Both the position numbers and the translations under genes were made by a program. The notes under the pieces were generated by a model. That model was not told the origin of the DNA and ran no database searches. It was given only the letters and a program-made list of their open reading frames with translations. From Mycobacterium sp. ACS4331 (GTDB lineage Bacteria > Actinomycetota > Actinomycetes > Mycobacteriales > Mycobacteriaceae): a stretch of 64,000 bases of DNA. Below, piece after piece: positions 8,601 through 17,037 of this stretch (the stretch's first letter is position 1; the number at the start of each line of letters is the position of its first letter). The DNA is taken from contig NZ_LZHW01000029.1 in assembly GCF_001667265.1 (NCBI RefSeq), positions 29,922 through 93,921 of the forward strand, given 5' to 3'.

Positions 8601-9683
8601 CTGGTCCGGAACGTGCGGCTCACTGCCGACGGTGCGGCAAAAGAGGTGCGCCACTTCGGTTTCGACATCTCCGAGCACGTCGCCGACCACGGCATAGGCT
8701 ACGCCGCCGGCGACTCGCTGGGGGTGTACGCGGTCAACAGTGACTGTGCGGTCGATGCGTGGCTGTCCGCGACGGGCCTGGTCGGCGCCGAGCCAGTAAT
8801 GGTCGACGGCGCGGAGACGAGCCTGCGTGCGGCACTGACGGTGTCCTACGACATCTGCCGCGTCACCCCTGGACTGCTGAGCTTCGTCGCCGAACAGTGC
8901 GGCGACAGGGCGGCCGCCAAGACGCTGCGCGGTCCGTGGGGTCGGCTGTCCAACCGCAACGCGCTGGATGTGCTGCGGGAGACGCCGGTGCGCGCCGAAC
9001 CCGAACGCTGGCAGGAGGTGCTGGTGCGCCTCACGCCGCGGCAGTACTCGATCTCATCGAGTCCGCTGGTGAGCCCGCACGAGATCCAGTTGACGGTGTC
9101 GGTGGTGCGCTATCGGGGCAGCGACGGTGGTGCGCGCGGCGGGGTCGCGTCGACGTTCCTGGCCGACCGGGCAGAGGGCGCCGGCGTGCCGGTGTTCCTG
9201 CAGAGGTCCCCGCACTTCCGTCCGCCCTCGGACGCGCACACCCCGATGATCATGGTGGGCCCCGGGACCGGGATCGCGCCCTTCCGCGCGTTCCTGCAGG
9301 AACGCCGAGCGCTCGGCCACACCGGCCGCAACTGGCTGTTCTTCGGTGACCAGCACCGGGCCGAGAACTTCTACTATCGCGACGATCTCGAGGACATGGT
9401 GGCCGACGGCCTGCTGACCCAACTGGATCTGGCGTTCTCACGTGACCAGAGGAAGCGCCTGTACGTGCAGCACCGGATGCGTGAGGCCGGTGAGCAGTTG
9501 TGGCGCTGGCTCGAGGACGGTGCGCACTTCTATGTCTGCGGTGACGCGACGCGGATGGCCAAGGATGTCGACGACACCCTGACCGACATCATCAGGACGC
9601 ACGGCGGGATGTCGAATGAGGCTGCGCACGAGTACAGACGGATGCTGATTGCCGACAAGCGCTATCTGCGCGACGTCTATTGA
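5673..9683 (+). CDS. nasN: Monomeric diflavin assimilatory nitrate reductase (NasN type): molybdopterin module fused to a CysJ-like flavoprotein
   Basis: A 1336-aa fusion that should reduce nitrate to nitrite with NAD(P)H in one polypeptide. Residues 1-60 carry the [4Fe-4S] motif (C12, C15, C19, C53; K55 is the usual electron-relay lysine). A bis-MGD molybdenum domain follows, with C147 in NSRLCMAS as the likely Mo ligand, and the molydopterin dinucleotide-binding domain spans about 610-725. About 810-950 is a flavodoxin-like FMN domain (ASQTGTAEDFA, STFGDGGPP). From about 1000 on there is a CysJ/CPR-type FAD domain (RQYSISS near 1123) and an NAD(P) domain (GPGTGIAPFRAF near 1192, ending in DVY). 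The architecture matches NasN described in M. smegmatis. The start overlaps the narK stop. Its 3' end overlaps the convergent TetR gene by 7 bp. Confidence 0.92.
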   Translation: MIASAQATRTACSYCGVGCGICVETRPDPDTGVPVIARVSGDKLHPANQGRLCTKGATHAELMAAADGRLTTALLRFGRGADPVAVPVDDAVAEAAARLRAIIDEHGPDSVALYVSGQMSIEAQYLATKLAKGFLRTVHIESNSRLCMASAGTGFKQSLGADGPPGSYADFDHADLFLVIGSNMADCHPILYLRMAERLKSGAKLIVVDPRRTATAEKADLFLQISPGTDLALLNGILHLLVENGDIDGEFIAEHTEGWAGMPEFLADYSPDRVAQITGLSEADIRAAAAMIAAAPDWMTCWTMGLNQSTHGTWNTNAICNLHLATGAICREGSGPMSLTGQPNAMGGREMGYMGPGLPGQRSVHLDEDRRFVEAQWGLEAGTIRSEAGPGTVAMFEQMATRDIKACWIICTNPVASVANRATVIAGLREAELVITQDAYSDTATNAYADIVLPATLWAESDAVMVNSERTLTLLQQSIPPAGEARPDWELICAVAEHLGFGAHFAYKSSEEVFDEIRRFHNPNTGYDLRGASYERLRRTPLQWPCPPEDAPGGGDDRHPLRYLNDGVSQHLFVDADGRRPRLAFATPSRRARFHARPHLLPAEMPDDEYPMTLNTGRLQHQWHTMTKTGRVDKLNRLNAAAFVEVHPDDAAEHLIADGQPVELTTRRGRAVLPAVITDRVRRGSIWAPFHWNDTHGADLTVNALTNDAVDPDSLQPEFKVCAARMRPIAADHPLIAALGLQHQRPPTLTDDEKIYLAAFLGALAAGPSGVPVLPETAPVRAPVRLWVNGQLAGTHSRLAPPTDTPETTASGPLVVWASQTGTAEDFAARVAERLGAGARLVAMNDCTPADLVTAREAVVVTSTFGDGGPPDNAADFWDRLRAPDAPTLTGLRYAVLGIGDRAYDDFCGYAKALDARLSGLGATRMFERVECEAYDDDPMTAWAEQVSSALARTPATALPEAAAEPFTRAWPLPAPLVRNVRLTADGAAKEVRHFGFDISEHVADHGIGYAAGDSLGVYAVNSDCAVDAWLSATGLVGAEPVMVDGAETSLRAALTVSYDICRVTPGLLSFVAEQCGDRAAAKTLRGPWGRLSNRNALDVLRETPVRAEPERWQEVLVRLTPRQYSISSSPLVSPHEIQLTVSVVRYRGSDGGARGGVASTFLADRAEGAGVPVFLQRSPHFRPPSDAHTPMIMVGPGTGIAPFRAFLQERRALGHTGRNWLFFGDQHRAENFYYRDDLEDMVADGLLTQLDLAFSRDQRKRLYVQHRMREAGEQLWRWLEDGAHFYVCGDATRMAKDVDDTLTDIIRTHGGMSNEAAHEYRRMLIADKRYLRDVY

Positions 9684-10237
9684 GCCGCCACCGACCGGAG
9701 CTCAGAGAGTGACTCGCGGATGTGCACCGCGATGCTTCGTGCCGCCGGGTCGGCCAGCCAGCGCTCGAAGGCGATTCTGAACACCGCGATCCCGGTCTGG
9801 GCCGTCAGGCTCGCGGCCGGTTCGGCGACACCCCGGCGCCGCAGCGCGTCGGCGAGGGTGTCCGCCATGGCGGCGAGCTTGATCAGCTCCCGTTCCCGCA
9901 GCGCCGGATTGGCCGCGATGACCTTCTGGCGCACCGCGCTGTAGGCCCGCCTGCTGTCGAAGAAGTCCGCGATCGCCTCCAGCGCGTTCGCGACGGCGTC
10001 GAGGGGCGGCACGGACTCGGGGACCTCGTCGAGGGCCGCTGCGATGGCGTCCGCCAACTCGGTGCCCCGAAAGAGCACCTCACGTTTGTCGGCGAAGTGC
10101 CGGAAGAAGGTGCGTTCGGTGAGCCCCGCGCGCTCGGCGATCTCGGCCACGGTCGTCTGGTCGAAGCCGCGCTCCAGGTACAGATCCAGCGCGGCCTGCT
10201 CCAGGCGTCCCTTCGCGTCCGGCTCCCAGCGGGCCAT
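9677..10237 (-). CDS. TetR-family transcriptional regulator
   Basis: This 186-aa protein has the N-terminal TetR helix-turn-helix at about residues 28-58 (TTVAEIAERAGLTERTFFRHF) and a variable helical ligand domain. It is divergent from the SDR-like gene at 10323, and the shared intergenic DNA contains repeated TGACATCA/TGATGTCA dyads. The simplest reading is that it represses itself and the SDR gene and is released by a small ligand. The ligand cannot be predicted. Its 3' end overlaps nasN convergently, and nothing links it to nitrogen control. Confidence 0.9.
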   Translation of the reverse strand: MARWEPDAKGRLEQAALDLYLERGFDQTTVAEIAERAGLTERTFFRHFADKREVLFRGTELADAIAAALDEVPESVPPLDAVANALEAIADFFDSRRAYSAVRQKVIAANPALRERELIKLAAMADTLADALRRRGVAEPAASLTAQTGIAVFRIAFERWLADPAARSIAVHIRESLSELRSVAAQ

Positions 10238-10265
10238 AGGGGAATACTACGGCGATGACAGGTGC

Positions 10266-10303
10266 TGACATCAGTCACAGAGTGATGTCAGTAGCTGACA
10301 TCA
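10266..10303. promoter_or_regulatory. Operator with three TGACATCA half-sites between the TetR and SDR genes
   Basis: TGACATCA (10266-10273), TGATGTCA (10283-10290) and TGACATCA (10296-10303) are three identical half-sites in alternating orientation. The last two form a perfect 8-bp-arm dyad with a 5-bp spacer; the first two form one with a 9-bp spacer. This is the expected layout for a TetR dimer site, possibly two overlapping sites, and it lies 20 bp before the SDR start. Assignment to this TetR is by position. Confidence 0.65.
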
Positions 10304-10322
10304 CATGACCGAAGGAGCAGTC

Positions 10323-11237
10323 ATGCGCATTTTCGTCACCGGTGCCTCCGGGCACATCGGCTCGCTGGTGGTCCACGAGCTTCTCACCCACGGTCACCAG
10401 GTCACGGGCTTGGCGCGGTCAGACGCCTCGGCCGCGGCTCTGACCGCCGCGGGAGCCGCCGTGGTGCGCGGAACGCTCGACGACCTCGATGTGCTGGCCA
10501 GTGCCGCGGCCGAGGCCGACGGGGTCGCGCATCTGGCGTTCAAGCACGACTTCGGCGACTACGCGGCCGCGGCGGAGGCCGACCTGCGGGCCGTCGAGGC
10601 GATGGGCGCTGCGCTGGCGGGCAGCGGACGACCGTTCGTGACCACCTCGGGCACGGCGGTGCTGGCGCTCGGTGGTGCGGCGGGGGCGGGTTCGGCGGAG
10701 CCGAGCACCGAGGACACCCCGGTGGACCCGTCCGCCCCGCGGGCGGCGTCGGAGAACGCGACCCTGGCGCTGGCGCAGCGCGACGTGCGTGCCTCGATCA
10801 TCCGGTTGGCGCCGACGGTGCACGGGCCCACCGACTTCCACGGCTTCATTCCGACCCTGATCGCGCACGCGCGAAAGACCGGGGCGGCCATCCACGTCGG
10901 TGACGGCGCCAACCGCTGGCCCGCGGTCGACAACCGCGACGCGGCGCGGCTGTTCCGCCTTGCGGTGGAGTCCGCGCCGGCCGGGACACGGCTGCACGGG
11001 GCCGCCGAGGAGGGCGTGCCGTTCCGGGCGATCGCGCAGGCCATCGGTGAACGTCTGGACGTCCCGGTGATCAGCGTCTCAGCTGAGGAGGCGATCGACC
11101 AGCTGGCATTCATCGGTGTGGTTGCGGCACTGGACAATCCGACCTCCAGCGCCACGACGCAGCGGCTGCTGGGCTGGCAGCCCGAACACCCCTCGCTGCT
11201 CGAGGACCTGGCGGCCGCGCACTACTTCGAGCAGTGA
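10323..11237 (+). CDS. NAD(P)-dependent epimerase/dehydratase-like SDR protein
   Basis: The 304-aa product is an extended SDR/atypical SDR fold. It starts with the Rossmann motif VTGASGHIGS (residues 5-14) and contains RLAPTVHGP and DGANRWPAVDNRDAARLF, typical of NAD(P)-binding epimerase-like oxidoreductases. The ATG at 10323 is preferred over 10305 because of the AAGGAG ribosome binding site at 10312-10317. It is divergent from a TetR regulator and next to a strong dyad operator, a common arrangement for substrate-induced detoxification enzymes. The catalytic YxxxK is not obvious, so the activity may be non-classical. The substrate is unknown. Confidence 0.85.
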   Translation: MRIFVTGASGHIGSLVVHELLTHGHQVTGLARSDASAAALTAAGAAVVRGTLDDLDVLASAAAEADGVAHLAFKHDFGDYAAAAEADLRAVEAMGAALAGSGRPFVTTSGTAVLALGGAAGAGSAEPSTEDTPVDPSAPRAASENATLALAQRDVRASIIRLAPTVHGPTDFHGFIPTLIAHARKTGAAIHVGDGANRWPAVDNRDAARLFRLAVESAPAGTRLHGAAEEGVPFRAIAQAIGERLDVPVISVSAEEAIDQLAFIGVVAALDNPTSSATTQRLLGWQPEHPSLLEDLAAAHYFEQ

Positions 11238-11238
11238 G

Positions 11239-13080
11239 TTATTCGGGCACCTCGCGCACGGCACCCTTGTCGGCCGACAACGCCATCGCGGCGTAGGCTC
11301 GCAGCGCGGGGGACACCACCCGTTCGCGGTCACGCGGCCGGTACCCGCCGTTGGCCTCCAACTCCGCACGGCGCCGGGCCAACTCGGCATCGTCGACGTC
11401 GACCACGATGGTGCGGTCCGGGATGTCGATCGTGATGAGGTCGCCGTCGCGCACCAGTGCGATGGTGCCGCCGGCGGCCGCCTCGGGGGACACGTGCCCG
11501 ATGGACAGGCCCGACGTGCCGCCCGAGAACCGGCCGTCGGTGATCAGGGCGCACTGCGCGCCCAGGCCGCGGCCCTTCAAGAACGCTGTCGGATAGAGCA
11601 TCTCCTGCATCCCGGGGCCGCCCTTGGGGCCCTCGTACCGGACCACGACCACATCGCCGGCCTTGACGCGCTTCGACAGGATCGCGTCCACGGCGTCCTC
11701 CTGGGACTCGACCACGACGGCCGGACCGGAGAACTTCCAGATGGACTCGTCCACGCCCGCGGTCTTGACGATGCACCCGTCCACCGACAGGTTGCCGCGC
11801 AGCACCGCCAGGCCGCCGTCCTCCGAGTAGGCGTGTTTGACGTCGCGGATGCAGCCCTGGGCGGCGTCGGTGTCGAGGCTGTCCCAGCGTTCCGACTGGG
11901 AGAAGGCCGACGCAGATCGCACACAGCCCGGGGCGGCGTGGAACAGCTCGACGGCCTCGTCGCTCGGCGAGCCGCCGCGAATATCCCACTCGCGCAGCCA
12001 CTCCGCCATCGACCCGGAGTGCACGGTGTGCACGGTCTCGTGCAGGTGCCCGCCCCGCCACAGCTCACCGAGGATCGCGGGGATGCCACCGGCGCGGTGC
12101 ACGTCCTCCATCAGGTAGTGGCCGTTGGGCGCCACCTTGCACAGGCAGGGGATCACCCGGCTGCGCTTCTCGATGTCCTCGAGCGTGTAGTCCAGTTCGG
12201 CCTCGCGCGCGGCGGCCAACAGGTGCAGCACGGTGTTGGTGGACCCGCCCATCGCGATGTCGAGCGCCATGGCGTTGTCGAAGGCGTCGCGCGTCGCGAT
12301 CGCGCGCGGCAGCACGCTCGCGTCGTCCTGCTCGTAGTAGCGCCGGCACAGATCCATCACGGTGCTGCCCGCGTTCTCGTAGAGGGCGCGCCGCGCGGTG
12401 TGCGTGGCCAGGGTGGAGCCGTTGCCGGGCAATGCCAGCCCGAGCGCCTCGGTGAGGCAGTTCATCGAGTTGGCGGTGAACATGCCCGAACACGACCCGC
12501 AGGTCGGACACGCCGCCTCCTCGATGCGGTTGATGTCGTCGTCGGACACCTCGGAGTTGACCGCGTCGGCGATCGCCGTCACGAGGTTCAGGCGCGTGCG
12601 CACCGTGCCGTCGACCAGCACGGCCGTGCCACCCTCCATCGGGCCGCCGGAGACGAACACCGTCGGAATGTTGAGCCGCAGCGCGGCCATCAGCATGCCG
12701 GGAGTGATCTTGTCGCAGTTGGAGATGCACACCATGGCGTCGGCACAGTGCGCGTTGACCATGTACTCGACCGAGTCGGCGATCAGCTCACGGCTGGGCA
12801 GCGAGTAGAGCATGCCGCCGTGGCCCATCGCGATGCCGTCGTCGACGGCGATGGTGTTGAACTCGCGGGGGACACCGCCGGCGGCCGTGACGGCCTCGGA
12901 GACGATCCGGCCCACGGGCTGCAGATGTGTGTGGCCCGGCACGAACTCGGTGAAGCTGTTGACCACCGCGATGATCGGCTTGCCGATGTCGGCATTGGCC
13001 ACACCCGCCGCACGCAGCAGCGACCGTGCTCCCGCCATGTTCCGACCGTGCGTGACCGTCCGCGACCTCAATTCAGGCAT
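11239..13080 (-). CDS. ilvD: Dihydroxy-acid dehydratase IlvD, long form
   Basis: A 613-aa Fe-S dehydratase that converts 2,3-dihydroxy-isovalerate and -methylvalerate into the 2-oxoacid precursors of valine and isoleucine. Family motifs: [10 protein letters not shown] at the start, [24 protein letters not shown] (cluster-binding cysteines) and the C-terminal [14 protein letters not shown] [12 protein letters not shown]. Its length and start ([14 protein letters not shown]) fit the E. coli-type branch (about 616 aa) better than the shorter mycobacterial IlvD (about 575 aa). The genome may therefore carry a second copy; that is inference. The ATG at 13080 was chosen by similarity. One base separates it from the convergent SDR stop. 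Confidence 0.92.
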   Translation of the reverse strand: MPELRSRTVTHGRNMAGARSLLRAAGVANADIGKPIIAVVNSFTEFVPGHTHLQPVGRIVSEAVTAAGGVPREFNTIAVDDGIAMGHGGMLYSLPSRELIADSVEYMVNAHCADAMVCISNCDKITPGMLMAALRLNIPTVFVSGGPMEGGTAVLVDGTVRTRLNLVTAIADAVNSEVSDDDINRIEEAACPTCGSCSGMFTANSMNCLTEALGLALPGNGSTLATHTARRALYENAGSTVMDLCRRYYEQDDASVLPRAIATRDAFDNAMALDIAMGGSTNTVLHLLAAAREAELDYTLEDIEKRSRVIPCLCKVAPNGHYLMEDVHRAGGIPAILGELWRGGHLHETVHTVHSGSMAEWLREWDIRGGSPSDEAVELFHAAPGCVRSASAFSQSERWDSLDTDAAQGCIRDVKHAYSEDGGLAVLRGNLSVDGCIVKTAGVDESIWKFSGPAVVVESQEDAVDAILSKRVKAGDVVVVRYEGPKGGPGMQEMLYPTAFLKGRGLGAQCALITDGRFSGGTSGLSIGHVSPEAAAGGTIALVRDGDLITIDIPDRTIVVDVDDAELARRRAELEANGGYRPRDRERVVSPALRAYAAMALSADKGAVREVPE

Positions 13081-13145
13081 GCCGACCACTGTCCCAGCCG
13101 AGCCCGCCGTCGGGAAGTCGGCGCTGATACTAGTAGTGGCAGTAA

Positions 13146-13151
13146 TACCCT
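13146..13151 (+). promoter_or_regulatory. Probable -10 box (TACCCT) for leaderless regulator gene
   Basis: TACCCT fits the mycobacterial TANNNT -10 pattern. Exactly 6 nt separate it from the GTG at 13158, so transcription would begin at the start codon. An imperfect dyad around TACTAGTA (13128-13135) just upstream could be an operator for autoregulation. Confidence 0.4.
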
Positions 13152-13157
13152 GAGCGT

Positions 13158-14012
13158 GTGGACAAGCGGACGCAGCAGAGACTGGCACTCGGAGAGTTCC
13201 TTCGCGTGCGCCGCGAGGCCGCGCCGCGCGCCGAACTCGGGATGCCCGAGGTTCCGCGCCGGCGCACCAGTGGGCTGCGCCGGGAAGAGGTCGCCGTGCT
13301 CTCCGGCGTGAGCGTCACCTGGTACACCTGGCTCGAACAGGGCCGTGACATCAATCCGTCCCGACAGGTGCTCGACGCGGTGGCCCGCGCGCTGCGACTC
13401 TCGCCCGCCGAACACGACTACGTGCTGGCCCTCGGCGGCCATCGCGGGGCGGGGTCGAGCCACGCGGGCCAGGCCGGCGGACCGCCGCCGCCCCACATTC
13501 AGCGCTTCCTCGACGCGCTGCACGGGTATCCGGCCTTCGCGCTCGGCCCGGACTGGAGCATCGCGGCCTGGAACACCGCGTATGCCGCGCTGTACCCCAA
13601 CATCGAGATCACCGCACCCGCCGACCGCAACCTGCTGTGGCTGGTGTTCATGGATCCGGCGATCCGGAAGCTGTTGCCGGACTGGGACATCGACAGCGGG
13701 CGCTTCCTCGCCGAGTTCCGTGCCGAAGCCGGGGCCCGCGTCGGCGAGCCGTCCTACACCGAGCTGATCGACCGACTCCTGTCGGCCAGCCCGCACTTCA
13801 GGGCCGGTTGGGAGGCGGGCAGTGTGGAGCGCTTCGCCTCCCGGGAGCGCCGGTTTTTCCACGAGGCCGTCGGGGAACTCCTGCTCGAGCACCATCAACT
13901 CGAACCCGCCGACGTACCGGAGATTGCGATCGTGGCCTACCTTCCCGTGCCCGGCAGCGGCGCCGCCGAACGCCTCGCGGAGTTGGTCGCACGCGCCCAA
14001 AGCGACTCCTGA
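13158..14012 (+). CDS. MmyB-type helix-turn-helix transcriptional regulator
   Basis: This 284-aa regulator has an N-terminal XRE-like HTH (residues about 8-85, with [18 protein letters not shown] and [14 protein letters not shown]). The MmyB-like ligand-binding PAS-fold domain follows from about 105 ([31 protein letters not shown]). Many members bind a fatty acid or other lipophilic effector. GTG at 13158 is used because a TACCCT -10 box lies 6 nt upstream and no Shine-Dalgarno is seen. Its stop overlaps the start of the UvrA-like gene (TGATG), so the regulator and the ATPase are made together. That is unusual, because most MmyB-type regulators sit beside a dehydrogenase gene. Confidence 0.88.
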   Translation: MDKRTQQRLALGEFLRVRREAAPRAELGMPEVPRRRTSGLRREEVAVLSGVSVTWYTWLEQGRDINPSRQVLDAVARALRLSPAEHDYVLALGGHRGAGSSHAGQAGGPPPPHIQRFLDALHGYPAFALGPDWSIAAWNTAYAALYPNIEITAPADRNLLWLVFMDPAIRKLLPDWDIDSGRFLAEFRAEAGARVGEPSYTELIDRLLSASPHFRAGWEAGSVERFASRERRFFHEAVGELLLEHHQLEPADVPEIAIVAYLPVPGSGAAERLAELVARAQSDS

Positions 14013-16534
14013 TGACCGACGGGTACGACGAGATCGACACGCACGTCCGCGTCTACGGCTCGCGGGTGCACAATCTGCGGGGTGTCGACGTCTCCGCGCC
14101 GCGCAACGCGTTCGTGGTGTTCACCGGGGTGTCGGGGTCGGGGAAGTCGTCGCTGGCCTTCGGCACCGTCTACGCCGAAGCTCAGCGCCGCTACTTCGAG
14201 TCCGTCGCCCCCTACGCCCGCAGGCTGCTGCTGCCCGACGACGCGCCCAAGGTGGACGACATCACCGGCCTGCCGCCGGCGGTGGCGCTGCAGCAGCGCC
14301 GCGGCACCGCGACCTCGCGGTCCACGGTCGGCACCGTCACCACGCTGTCGAACCTGCTGCGGATGCTGTTCTCCCGCGCGGGCACCTATCCGGCCGGCGC
14401 CACCGTGCGTCTGGACTCCGACGCGTTCTCGTCGAACACCAGCGTCGGTGCATGTCCCGAATGTCATGGGCTGGGCCGCATCCACCGGGTCACCGAGGAC
14501 ACCCTGGTGCCCGATCCGTCGCTGACCATCCGCGAGGGGGCCGTGGCGGCCTGGCCCGGCGCCTGGCAGGGGCAGAACCTGCGCGACATCCTCATCACAC
14601 TCGGCTACGACATCGACAAACCGTGGCACAGACTGCCGAAACGGCAACGGAACTGGATCCTCTTCACCGACGAACAGCCCACCGTCGAGATCGACCCGTC
14701 CCAGCATCCGGTGACCGCCGACTACTACTACAACGGCACGTTCTCCAGCGCTGAACGCCACGTCCGGCACACGCTGGCCAACTCGCAGAGCGCGACCATG
14801 CGCCGCCGCGTGCTGCAGTACGTCGACAGCATCGACTGCCCCGAATGCCGCGGTTCCGGATTGCGACCGGAGGCGCTCGCGGTCACGTTCGCCGGCCACA
14901 CGATCGCCGACATGGTCGCCATGCCGCTGACGGAACTGTCCGAGACCCTGGGCCCGACCGCCACCCGCACCGAGTTCGAGGCCGCCTACGAGTCGCTGGA
15001 GTCCGGCGAGCACACCGAGGTGGCCACCATGATCGCCGCAGACCTGGTGGCCCGGATCGGCGTGCTGATCGACCTGGGCCTGGGTTATCTGAGCCTGAAC
15101 CGGCGCACGCCGTCGGTGTCCCCGGGTGAACTGCAGCGGCTTCGGCTCGCAACACAGTTGCGGGCCGGGTTGTTCGGCGTGCTCTACGTCCTTGACGAGC
15201 CGTCGGCGGGCCTGCATCCGGCCGACGCCGAACCGCTGCTGGCGGTCCTGGAGAAGCTCCGTCGCGCCGGTAACTCGCTGTTCGTGGTCGAACACGACAT
15301 GGACGTGGTGCGCCGCGCGGACTGGGTCGTCGACGTCGGTCCCGGTGCCGGTGAACTGGGCGGTGAGGTGCTCTACAGCGGACCCGTGGCCGGCCTGGCC
15401 GCCGTGGAGGCGTCCGTCACCCGTCAGCACCTGTTCGCCCACGGCGCGGGGCGTGCACGGGCCCCGCGCAGGTCCACCGAAATGCTTCGGCTGCGCCACA
15501 TCTCGTTCCACAACCTGCGCGACGTCAGCGTCGACCTGCCGTTGGGATCGTTCATCGCGGTCACCGGGGTCTCCGGTTCGGGCAAGTCGACACTGGTCTG
15601 CAAGGTGCTCGGCGACGTGGTGGCCAGGCATCTGGGCGGTCGCCCCGCCGAGGCCTCCGATGCCGACGCCGAACCCGACAGCGAACTGCTCGACATCGAC
15701 ACCGACGCCAGCGTGGGTGTGACGGTCGAGGGCGTCGAGACCATCAGCCGTCTGGTGGTCGTCGACCAGAAACCCATCGGGCGCACCCCGCGGTCGAATC
15801 TGGCCACCTACACCGGGATGTTCGACGCGGTGCGCAAGGCCTTCGCCGACACTTCCGCGGCGCGTCGGAGGGGTTGGAGCGCAGGGCGATTCTCGTTCAA
15901 CGTCGCCGAGGGTCGCTGTGAGACCTGTGCGGGTGAGGGATTCGTCGCCGTCGAGCTGTTGTTCCTGCCCGGGACCTACGCGACCTGCCCGGCCTGTGCC
16001 GGTGCCCGGTACTCCGAGGAGACACTGACGGTGCGTTATCGCGACCACACGATCGCCGACGTGCTCGCCATGACGGTCGAGGAGGCACATGAGTTCCTGG
16101 CCGACATCCCCAGCGCGGCAAGGAGTCTGACGACGCTGCGCGAGGTGGGCCTGGGGTATCTGCGTCTCGGGCAACCCGCCACCGAGCTCTCCGGCGGCGA
16201 GGCGCAGCGCATCAAGCTGGCCACCGAACTGCAGCGGGCCCGTCGCGGGCACACCCTCTACGTGCTCGACGAACCGACCACCGGACTGCATCCGGCCGAT
16301 GTGGAGCAGCTGGAACGTCAACTGCATCGCCTCGTCGACGCCGGAAACACCGTCGTGGTGGCCGAACACGATATGGGCGTGGTGGCCGGGGCCGATCTGG
16401 TGATCGACCTCGGCCCGGGAGGTGGCGATGCCGGCGGCCGGGTGGTGGCCACCGGCACGCCGGGGGAGGTGGCCGCAGCCGAGGGGAGCCGCACTGCCCC
16501 CTACCTGGCTGCGAGCCTGGGGGGTCAGGCGTAG
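14012..16534 (+). CDS. UvrA-like ABC-type excinuclease subunit (UvrA2/DrrC-like)
   Basis: An 840-aa UvrA paralogue with two ABC ATPase modules. Walker A GVSGSGKSS is near residue 40, a degenerate signature VSPGELQR near 369 and Walker B LYVLDEPSAGLHPAD near 390. In the second module GVSGSGKST is near 519, LSGGEAQR near 725 and LYVLDEPTTGLHPAD near 748. Zinc-finger cysteines occur in CPECHGLG, CPECRGSG and CETCAGEG...CPACAGARYSEE. It is about 130 residues shorter than housekeeping UvrA (about 970 aa), as in UvrA2-type proteins lacking the UvrB-interaction region. Such proteins are linked to resistance to DNA-intercalating drugs, possibly by clearing drug from DNA. It is co-translated with an MmyB-type regulator and overlaps the convergent methyltransferase gene by 10 bp. 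Confidence 0.88.
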   Translation: MTDGYDEIDTHVRVYGSRVHNLRGVDVSAPRNAFVVFTGVSGSGKSSLAFGTVYAEAQRRYFESVAPYARRLLLPDDAPKVDDITGLPPAVALQQRRGTATSRSTVGTVTTLSNLLRMLFSRAGTYPAGATVRLDSDAFSSNTSVGACPECHGLGRIHRVTEDTLVPDPSLTIREGAVAAWPGAWQGQNLRDILITLGYDIDKPWHRLPKRQRNWILFTDEQPTVEIDPSQHPVTADYYYNGTFSSAERHVRHTLANSQSATMRRRVLQYVDSIDCPECRGSGLRPEALAVTFAGHTIADMVAMPLTELSETLGPTATRTEFEAAYESLESGEHTEVATMIAADLVARIGVLIDLGLGYLSLNRRTPSVSPGELQRLRLATQLRAGLFGVLYVLDEPSAGLHPADAEPLLAVLEKLRRAGNSLFVVEHDMDVVRRADWVVDVGPGAGELGGEVLYSGPVAGLAAVEASVTRQHLFAHGAGRARAPRRSTEMLRLRHISFHNLRDVSVDLPLGSFIAVTGVSGSGKSTLVCKVLGDVVARHLGGRPAEASDADAEPDSELLDIDTDASVGVTVEGVETISRLVVVDQKPIGRTPRSNLATYTGMFDAVRKAFADTSAARRRGWSAGRFSFNVAEGRCETCAGEGFVAVELLFLPGTYATCPACAGARYSEETLTVRYRDHTIADVLAMTVEEAHEFLADIPSAARSLTTLREVGLGYLRLGQPATELSGGEAQRIKLATELQRARRGHTLYVLDEPTTGLHPADVEQLERQLHRLVDAGNTVVVAEHDMGVVAGADLVIDLGPGGGDAGGRVVATGTPGEVAAAEGSRTAPYLAASLGGQA

Positions 16535-17028
16535 CCGAGCGCGGTGTTCTCGGCGCGGATTCGGACGTTGAGCACCAGTGCGTTGGCGATCGTGAAGACG
16601 ATCGCGGTCAGCCATGCCGAGTGCACCAACGGCAGTGCTAGCACCTCCGCGGTGACGGCGGTGTAGTTGGGATGGTGCAGGAAGCGGTACGGACCGCGGT
16701 GCACCAGTGGCGCATTCGGGATCACGATGAGCCGCGGATTCCAGTGCCTGCCCAACGTGGCGACACACCACCAGCGCAGGATCGTGCTCGCCGCGACCAC
16801 CGCCACCATCGGCCAGCCCAGCCACGGCATGAAGGGCCGGTGGGCCACCGCGACCTCCAGCACGCAGGACAGGAGCAGCAGCGTGTGCATGGCCACCATC
16901 ACCGGATAGTGACCCTGCCCGAACTCGCGCCCGCCCTGGGCGAACGACCAGCGGCTGTTGCGCCGTGAGACCGCCAGTTCGACCAGTCGTTCCATTCCGA
17001 TGGCCAGGATGAACAGGTAGTAGACCAT
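16525..17028 (-). CDS. Isoprenylcysteine carboxyl methyltransferase (ICMT)-family membrane methyltransferase
   Basis: This 167-aa protein has about four to five transmembrane helices. Its C-terminal ICMT signature includes RFLHHPNYTAVTAEVLALPL and RIRAENTALGYA, where SAM and substrate bind. It follows a type III polyketide synthase gene with a 9-bp gap and has a G-rich ribosome binding site. In actinomycetes this pair (compare SrsA/SrsB of Streptomyces griseus) makes O-methylated alkylresorcinol or alkylquinone-type phenolic lipids. The methyl acceptor is therefore probably the PKS product rather than an isoprenylated protein. The exact product cannot be deduced. Confidence 0.85.
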   Translation of the reverse strand: MVYYLFILAIGMERLVELAVSRRNSRWSFAQGGREFGQGHYPVMVAMHTLLLLSCVLEVAVAHRPFMPWLGWPMVAVVAASTILRWWCVATLGRHWNPRLIVIPNAPLVHRGPYRFLHHPNYTAVTAEVLALPLVHSAWLTAIVFTIANALVLNVRIRAENTALGYA

Positions 17029-17037
17029 GTCGCCCCC

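Noticed and set aside
11116..13311. 731-codon plus-strand frame opposite ilvD
   Set aside because: Antisense shadow of ilvD; Val/His/Arg-rich and without motifs.
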